From Candidatus Elarobacter sp. (GTDB lineage: Bacteria; Vulcanimicrobiota; Vulcanimicrobiia; Vulcanimicrobiales; Vulcanimicrobiaceae): 6,201 bases of DNA. The stretch spans positions 1 to 6,201 of the forward strand of contig JASLGJ010000189.1 of assembly GCA_030150085.1 (NCBI GenBank), read 5' to 3'. Positions 1 to 4,420 of this stretch are shown here, piece by piece; position 1 is the stretch's first letter, and each line of letters starts with the position of its first letter. The notes beneath the pieces are model-generated. The model worked only from the letters and a program-made list of their open reading frames with translations, did no database searches and had not been told where the DNA came from. The translations under genes and the position numbers were made by a program.

Positions 1-1
1 G

Positions 2-487
2 GTGCTGTGGGACCGCAAGGACGCGCTGCGCGCGGTGCGCGGCCGGGCCGATCTCGACGCGGTGATCGTGGAGACGCCCTACGAGCGCGTGCGCTACGAG
101 GCCTACCTGCAGAAGCTGCAAGGACTGCCGCTCGGCGCGGCGCAGCTCGCGCGCTGGACGCGCGAAGCGCAGGGCCGGTTCGGCTTCGTCGTCTACGCCC
201 ACAGCCGCGGCGGCGCGGAGTCCGAGCAGGGTTTCCTGGCCCGTTACTCGGCCGCGACCGTCACCTATCCCGGCGGGACGAGGCTGTTCGCCGGCGAGCG
301 CGCGGTGTTCGGGCCGGCGCCCGACTTCTACGACGTCGGCACGTTTCGCGACACGCGCTACACCGGCTCGCTGACCTACCGTTTCAGCGCGCCGCGCGGC
401 GGGTGCGCGCCGCAAGGCACGCTGCGCTTTCGCGACGCCTACGGGCGCGCGTACGCGTTCCCGTTCGACCTGCGCCGCTACCGCTGA
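2..487 (+). CDS. Hypothetical protein, 3' portion (5' end probably outside the window)
   Basis: I do not recognise this protein. The visible part is 161 residues ending in TGA at 485-487. The first codon in the window is GTG at position 2, but this sits at the very edge with no visible ribosome binding site, so I treat the gene as 5'-truncated. The reading frame has strong G/C preference at third positions and a believable soluble composition. It has no transmembrane segment and a single cysteine (Cys135). The N-terminal half looks helical and is rich in Arg, Glu and Leu. The rest reads as alternating short strands, with distinctive patches FVVYAHS (62-68), DFYDVGTFRD (108-117) and GSLTYRF (122-128), and ends in an aromatic/basic tail. 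This suggests a compact beta-rich domain, but no function can be assigned. It converges on the sensor phosphatase gene with only 19 bases between the two stop codons and no recognisable terminator there. Confidence 0.78.
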   Translation: MLWDRKDALRAVRGRADLDAVIVETPYERVRYEAYLQKLQGLPLGAAQLARWTREAQGRFGFVVYAHSRGGAESEQGFLARYSAATVTYPGGTRLFAGERAVFGPAPDFYDVGTFRDTRYTGSLTYRFSAPRGGCAPQGTLRFRDAYGRAYAFPFDLRRYR

Positions 488-506
488 GGCGGCCCCGGAG
501 CGCCCT

Positions 507-2945
507 TCAGACCAGCGCGTCGCGGGCCAGGGTCGAGAGCGCGCGCATGCGCGGGCGCGCGGCGAGCACGACCCGCACGTGGCTGCCGCTCGGCCGGCGC
601 AGCTCGGCCGAGACCTCCTCGGCCAGCGCGGCGACCAGGAACAGCCCGCGCCCGCGCTCGGAGAGCAGGTCGCTGGGCAGGCGCGGGCGGTACTCGAAGC
701 CCTCGCCGGTGTCGATCACGTGCAGCACCGGCGCGTTGGCCGAGGCGTCGAGGATCGCTTCGACCTCGCCCGGCGCGTAGCGGTACGCGTTGCCGACCAG
801 CTCGCCGAAGATCAGCTCGGCCGAGACGATCTCGCTCTCCGCGATCCCCAGCTCGCGCAGGCGCTGCGCGTACTCGTGGCGCGCCGCGCCGGCGGCGCGC
901 TCGTCGTGCGAGCCGAAGCGCCAGCGCGCGGCGTGGACGCCGCCCTCGGCCGCGGTCAGCGGCGCGTCGAGCGCGATGGTCAGCACCGCGATGTCGTCGC
1001 GCGCCGGGCGGTCGGCGGCGATGTGGCGGTACACGTCGCGCGCGGCGCTGGCGCGCCTGGCGCCGGCGGCCGCGCCGATCAGCGCGCGCTCGCCCGCGAC
1101 CGGATCGCGGTCGAACTCGATCAGACCGTCGGTGTAGGCGATCAGCAGCGAGCCCGGCGCGATCGTCAGCCCCGCGCTGCGGCGCGTCTCGCGCTGGCGC
1201 AGGCCGAGCGGCAGGTCGCCGCCGTCGAGCAGCGCGACGGTGCCGTCGGGCGCGCGCAGGGCCGGCGGGGGATGGCCGGCGCCGGCATAGCGCAGCTCGA
1301 AGGTGACCGGATCGAGCAGCGCCACGAACGCGGTCACGAAGCGCTCGTCGCCCATGGCGCGCACGATCCGGTCGACCGCCTCGAGCACCATCGTCGGCTC
1401 GGGGTTGATCAGGGCCGCGGTGCGGATGCTCTGGCGCACGCTGCCCATCGTCACCGCGGCGTCCAGGCCGCTGCCCGCGACGTCGCCGATCGAGAGCACG
1501 ACCCGCCCGTCGGGCAGCCGCACCGCGTCGTACCAGTCGCCTCCGACCGTGGCCTCGGCGTGCGCGGCCTCGTAGATCGCGTCGAAGCGCAGGCCCGGGA
1601 TGCGCGGCAGCGTCTGCAGCATCGCCGCCTGCTGGAACGAGCGCGCTACGCGCCGCTCGCGCTCGTAGGCCTCGGCGTTGCCGACCGCCGGCGCGATGCG
1701 CCGCGCCAGCTCCTCGAACAGCGGCAGGTCGGTGGCCGAGAAGCGCCGCCCGCTGCCCGCCATCAGCGCGCTGAGCGTGCCGACCGTGCGCCCGCGGTAG
1801 GTCAGCGGCACGCCGATCGCCGACTCCAGCCCCAGGCGCCGGAAGACCGGCACGTACTGCGGGTGGATCGTGCTCCACAGCTCGTCGCCCACCACCTCGT
1901 AGATCGTCTGGTCGCCGGTGCGCAAGCTCAGCCGGGTGCCGGCCTGCGCGGAAGGACGCGAGTAGGTGCTGCCGATCAGCGAGCGGATCTCGTCCTTGCG
2001 CGCGGGATCGCGGTGGTAGGCCGCCACGCAGCGCGGCTCACCGTCCTCCGCGAGCAGATTGACCAGCGCGTAGTCGCCGAACTCCGGCACCACCAGGCGC
2101 GTCACGGCGCGCAGCGTCTCGTCGAGCGAGAGCGTGCCGGACAGCTCCTCGGTCATGCGCGCGTAGAGCTGCTCGCGCGCGCGGGCTCGGCGCGCGTCGT
2201 CGATGTCGACGCTGGTGCCGCACCAGCGCGCGATCGCGCCGCTCTCGTCGCGCAGCGGCCGGGCCCGGTTGAGGAACCAGCGGTACGTGCCGTCGCGGCC
2301 GCGCATGCGGGTGTCGATCTCGAACGGTTCGCCGCTGCGCACCGAGCGCTCCCAGCGCGCGCTCACCCGCGCGACGTCGTCGGGGTGCAGCATGGCGAGG
2401 TAGCCGGCGGCCTCGGCGTCCGCGGCGGCGGCGGAGTGGCCGATGTACTCGTACCAGCGGCCGTTGTACCAGTCGACCGCGCCGTCGGGCCGGGCCGTCC
2501 AGAGGATCTCGGGGATGCCCTCGGCGATGGCCTGGAACGCGCGCGCCTGCTCGTCGTTGCGCGCGCGCACCTCGTGGACGTCCATCGCGCTGCCCAGCCA
2601 GTACGCGATCTCGGCCGAGCCCTCGCGCCCGCGCGGGGTCGAGCGGACCAGGTGCCAGCGATATGCCTCGGGACCCGCGCCGCCGGGCCTCATGCGCAGC
2701 TCCAGCTCGAGCGTCGTGCCGCTCGCGATGGCCGCGCCGAGCGCGGCGAGCAGCCCGGGCATGTCGTCGGGGTGGACGATCCGCGCCCACCCCGCGGCGT
2801 TCGTCGCGATCGCCTTGGGCAAGCGCGTGAACTCGTACCAGGCGCGGTTTGCCCAGTCGACCGCACCGTCGGGGCTGTGCGTCCAGATGAACCAAGGCAA
2901 GTCGTCGGCTAGCCGCCGGAAGTCGGCGAGCGTCTCTGCGGCCAC
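507..2945 (-). CDS. PAS-PAS-GAF sensor with SpoIIE-type PP2C phosphatase and RsbW-like ATPase domain
   Basis: An 812-residue soluble signalling protein. Two PAS domains (about 8-125 and 131-250) share the PAS_3-type pattern PDGAVDW plus a later HPDD, and are followed by a GAF domain (about 267-427). A short helical linker (about 421-446) leads into a SpoIIE/RsbU-type PP2C phosphatase (about 447-660). Its metal-binding motifs are intact: GGDWYD (468-473), GDVAGSG (487-493), GAGHPP (555-560), YTDG (604-607) and RDDIAVL (649-655). The C-terminus (about 670-795) is a GHKL ATPase of anti-sigma-kinase type, with N box ELVGNAYRYA (715-724, Glu715 and Asn719), DTGEGF (745-750) and GRGLFLV (765-771). 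Family knowledge: the phosphatase dephosphorylates a STAS anti-anti-sigma factor, and the RsbW-like domain binds or phosphorylates such a factor or holds a sigma factor. The ligand is unknown, and no LOV-type cysteine motif is seen in either PAS. The start is GTG at 2945-2943, fixed by an in-frame TAA four codons upstream (2957-2955). The only nearby alternative, TTG at codon 16, would cut into the first PAS. There is no Shine-Dalgarno sequence. No transmembrane helix is seen, so it should be cytosolic. Confidence 0.95.
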   Translation of the reverse strand: MAAETLADFRRLADDLPWFIWTHSPDGAVDWANRAWYEFTRLPKAIATNAAGWARIVHPDDMPGLLAALGAAIASGTTLELELRMRPGGAGPEAYRWHLVRSTPRGREGSAEIAYWLGSAMDVHEVRARNDEQARAFQAIAEGIPEILWTARPDGAVDWYNGRWYEYIGHSAAAADAEAAGYLAMLHPDDVARVSARWERSVRSGEPFEIDTRMRGRDGTYRWFLNRARPLRDESGAIARWCGTSVDIDDARRARAREQLYARMTEELSGTLSLDETLRAVTRLVVPEFGDYALVNLLAEDGEPRCVAAYHRDPARKDEIRSLIGSTYSRPSAQAGTRLSLRTGDQTIYEVVGDELWSTIHPQYVPVFRRLGLESAIGVPLTYRGRTVGTLSALMAGSGRRFSATDLPLFEELARRIAPAVGNAEAYERERRVARSFQQAAMLQTLPRIPGLRFDAIYEAAHAEATVGGDWYDAVRLPDGRVVLSIGDVAGSGLDAAVTMGSVRQSIRTAALINPEPTMVLEAVDRIVRAMGDERFVTAFVALLDPVTFELRYAGAGHPPPALRAPDGTVALLDGGDLPLGLRQRETRRSAGLTIAPGSLLIAYTDGLIEFDRDPVAGERALIGAAAGARRASAARDVYRHIAADRPARDDIAVLTIALDAPLTAAEGGVHAARWRFGSHDERAAGAARHEYAQRLRELGIAESEIVSAELIFGELVGNAYRYAPGEVEAILDASANAPVLHVIDTGEGFEYRPRLPSDLLSERGRGLFLVAALAEEVSAELRRPSGSHVRVVLAARPRMRALSTLARDALV

Positions 2946-2946
2946 G

Positions 2947-2965
2947 GGCGTGCGTTAGGCACGCC
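2947..2965 (-). repeat. 7-bp perfect inverted repeat at the start of the sensor phosphatase gene
   Basis: GGCGTGC (2947-2953) and GCACGCC (2959-2965) are exact reverse complements separated by five bases. Read on the - strand, the hairpin ends one base before the GTG start codon at 2945, exactly where a Shine-Dalgarno sequence would lie, and none is present. The loop contains the in-frame TAA that bounds the reading frame. It may be an RNA hairpin limiting translation, a protein-binding operator, or chance in GC-rich DNA. The base pairing is seen directly; any role is inference. Confidence 0.4.
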
Positions 2966-3005
2966 GCCCGCCGAAGCCCGCCGCCGGTCCATCCGACCTC
3001 GGTCG

Positions 3006-3034
3006 CTGACGCCGCCGCACGGGCGCGCTACGCT
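3006..3034 (+). promoter_or_regulatory. Candidate sigma-70-type promoter for the nitronate monooxygenase gene
   Basis: CTGACG (3006-3011) resembles a -35 element (four of six consensus matches) and TACGCT (3029-3034) resembles a -10 element (three of six, including the most conserved first, second and last positions). The spacer is exactly 17 bases. Transcription would begin near 3041, giving a leader of only about 12 bases that starts at the Shine-Dalgarno sequence, which weakens the case. A short palindrome, CGACC-TC-GGTCG (2994-3005), directly abuts the -35 and could be an operator, but repeats of this size are common by chance in such DNA. Confidence 0.25.
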
Positions 3035-3040
3035 CGGCCC

Positions 3041-3045
3041 AGGAG
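3041..3045 (+). promoter_or_regulatory. Shine-Dalgarno site of the nitronate monooxygenase gene
   Basis: AGGAG lies seven bases upstream of the ATG at 3053. This is near-ideal sequence and spacing, and it fixes the start codon of the downstream gene. It contrasts with the divergent sensor gene, which has no such site. Confidence 0.85.
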
Positions 3046-3052
3046 ACGTCAC

Positions 3053-4135
3053 ATGCAAGCGCTTTCGTTCCTCGAAGTCCCGATCGTCCAGGCCCCGATG
3101 GCAGGCGCGAGCACGCCCGAGCTGGTCGCCGCCGTCTCGAACGCGGGCGGCCTGGGCTCGCTCGCGCTGGGCTTCACCGAGCCCGCCCAGATCGCGCCGC
3201 TCGTCGCGCGCGTGCGCGCGCTGACCGCGCGCCCGTTCGCGCTCAACCTGTTCGTCGACACCTCGCAGCCGGTGACGGCCGAGGTGCTGCAGCGCGCGCA
3301 CGACCGGCTGCGCCCCTTCCGCGAGGAGCTGGGCCTCCCGCACCCGCCCGCGCCGGCGGTCGCGCTGCTCGACGCGCGGGCCCAGTACGAGGCCGTCCTG
3401 GCGGAGCGCCCGGCGGTGTTCAGCTTCACCTTCGGCGTGCCGCCGGCCGACGTGCTGGAGCGCTGCCGCGCGGCCGGCATCGTCACCATCGGCACCGCCA
3501 ACACCGTCGCCGAGGCGGTCGCGCTGGAGCGGGCCGGGGTGGACGTGGTCTGCGCGCAGGGCTTCGAGGCCGGCGGGCACCACGGCAGCTTCGGCCAGCC
3601 GGTGGAGTTCTCGCAGATCGGCACCCTGGCGCTGGTGCCGCAGGTGGTCGACGCGGTCGGGGTGCCGGTCCTGGCGGCGGGCGGGATCGGCGACGGGCGC
3701 GGGGTCGCGGCGGTGCTGGCCCTGGGCGCGGCGGCGGCCCAGGTCGGCTCGGCCTTCCTGCGCGCCGACGAGGCCGGAACCGCGGACGTCGTCCGGGCCG
3801 TGCTGGGCAGCCCGGCCGCCCGCCGGACCAGCATCACGACGGTCTTCTCGGGGCGCACGGCGCGGGGCGTCCACAACGCCTTCATGGACGCCCTGGCCGC
3901 GGTCGGGGACGTCGCGCCCTACCCCTACCAGCACTGGCTGACGCGCGACATCCGCACCGCCGCGGCCCAGCAGGGCCGGACCGAGTACGTCTCGATGTGG
4001 GCCGGCCAGGCGGTCGGGCTGGGCCGGGCGCTGCCCGCGGCGGCGATCGTGGCCGAGCTGCTGGGCGAGGCCGAGCGGGCCGCGCGGAGCGCCGACGCTT
4101 CGCTGGATGGCAGGACCGCCGAGCGGCCGGTGTGA
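3053..4135 (+). CDS. Nitronate monooxygenase, class I (2-nitropropane dioxygenase family)
   Basis: A 360-residue, FMN-dependent TIM-barrel flavoenzyme expected in the cytosol. The family oxidises alkyl nitronates with O2 to carbonyl compounds and nitrite, and class I members are thought to detoxify propionate-3-nitronate and similar nitro compounds. Visible class I motifs, in order: VQAPMAG followed by TP and AVSNAGGLG (12-35), LNLFV (64-68), SFTFG (124-128), QGFEAGGHHG (169-178, whose first His, 175, is the expected catalytic base), the phosphate-binding AAGGIGDGRG (208-217), AQVGSAFL (229-236), FSGRTARGVHN (265-275) and YVSMWAGQA (312-320). The length agrees with class I members of about 350 residues. 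The start is ATG with AGGAG seven bases upstream, and the stop is TGA at 4133-4135. The last 20 residues, after EAERAARS, look unconserved. It is divergent from the sensor phosphatase and 90 bases ahead of a small gene on the same strand. The physiological substrate cannot be told from the sequence. Enoyl-reductase FabK is a related barrel, but the AGGHHG and SGRTARG motifs fit nitronate monooxygenase better. Confidence 0.95.
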   Translation: MQALSFLEVPIVQAPMAGASTPELVAAVSNAGGLGSLALGFTEPAQIAPLVARVRALTARPFALNLFVDTSQPVTAEVLQRAHDRLRPFREELGLPHPPAPAVALLDARAQYEAVLAERPAVFSFTFGVPPADVLERCRAAGIVTIGTANTVAEAVALERAGVDVVCAQGFEAGGHHGSFGQPVEFSQIGTLALVPQVVDAVGVPVLAAGGIGDGRGVAAVLALGAAAAQVGSAFLRADEAGTADVVRAVLGSPAARRTSITTVFSGRTARGVHNAFMDALAAVGDVAPYPYQHWLTRDIRTAAAQQGRTEYVSMWAGQAVGLGRALPAAAIVAELLGEAERAARSADASLDGRTAERPV

Positions 4136-4210
4136 CGCAGGTCCGCTAAGGGGCGCGCCGGAGCCGGCCGATACCCGGAGTACGGGCGGCAGGCCAGGGA
4201 CGGTTTGGCT

Positions 4211-4215
4211 GGAGG
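4211..4215 (+). promoter_or_regulatory. Shine-Dalgarno site deciding the start of the small gene
   Basis: GGAGG lies ten bases upstream of ATG 4226. It favours that ATG over an in-frame TTG at 4205, which would place this purine-rich stretch inside the coding region and has only a poorly spaced AGGGA (4196-4200) before it. Confidence 0.6.
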
Positions 4216-4225
4216 CGGGTTTTCG

Positions 4226-4420
4226 ATGGATCGAACGAGCTGGAGCGACGTGAAGGTGAGCGACGAGGAGTTGCGCGCGCTCTTGTCGTGGGGCGAGCGC
4301 GAGCGCGCGATCGCGCGCCAGCTGGTCGGCGAGCGGCTCGGCTACGGCGAGTTCCTGCTCCGCCGCCAGCTCAACTACGACCGCCTGATCAGCGAGACGT
4401 CGGCGCGGGAGCAGCGCTAG
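4226..4420 (+). CDS. Small uncharacterised charged protein, 64 residues
   Basis: I do not recognise this protein. Coding potential is good: 62 of its 64 sense codons end in G or C, like the neighbouring genes, and GGAGG precedes the ATG by ten bases. The protein is hydrophilic and evenly charged, with about 12 acidic and 12 basic residues. It has no cysteine, no signal peptide and no membrane segment, and looks mostly helical from about residue 12 onward. The segment RAIARQLVGERLGYGEFLLR (27-46) alternates hydrophobic and charged positions, as in an amphipathic helix pair that could bind a partner. It lies 90 bases after the nitronate monooxygenase on the same strand and may be co-transcribed with it, as no clear promoter or terminator lies between. 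Its last 32 bases overlap the 3' end of the convergent GMC oxidoreductase gene, but only over that protein's unconserved tail. A translated start at TTG 4205 would add seven residues. A spurious reading frame remains possible in DNA this GC-rich. Confidence 0.62.
   Translation: MDRTSWSDVKVSDEELRALLSWGERERAIARQLVGERLGYGEFLLRRQLNYDRLISETSAREQR

Noticed and set aside
488..506. Possible terminator between the two convergent genes (GGCG at 488-491 with CGCC at 501-504).
   Set aside because: It is only a 4-bp stem with a 9-base loop and no T-run on either strand, too weak to call.
579..2912. A 777-codon open frame on the + strand opposite the sensor phosphatase gene, plus other long frames over the same region.
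   Set aside because: The translation is low-complexity and Arg/Ala/Gly/Asp-rich with no motif, while the opposite strand encodes five recognisable domains. Long stop-free antisense frames are expected where third positions are nearly all G or C.
2994..3005. Palindrome CGACC-TC-GGTCG beside the candidate -35 element.
   Set aside because: A 5-bp inverted repeat with a short spacer is expected by chance in about 100 bases of GC-rich DNA. It is noted under the promoter but not called as an operator.
2909..3934. Two long - strand frames opposite the nitronate monooxygenase, one running into the sensor promoter region.
   Set aside because: They have no recognisable domain and an Arg/Ala/Ser-biased composition, and they lie fully antisense to a gene with clear catalytic motifs and a strong Shine-Dalgarno site. 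One would also overlap the start of the sensor gene.
4167..4190. Imperfect hairpin after the nitronate monooxygenase (GCCG plus CCCG pairing with CGGG plus CGGC across a 3-base bulge).
   Set aside because: It has short arms, a bulge and no T-tract. It could weakly attenuate transcription into the small gene, but such pairing arises readily in sequence this GC-rich.
4205..4225. An upstream TTG start for the small gene that would add seven residues.
   Set aside because: The GGAGG at 4211-4215 sits correctly for ATG 4226, while the TTG has only a weak purine stretch four bases upstream.
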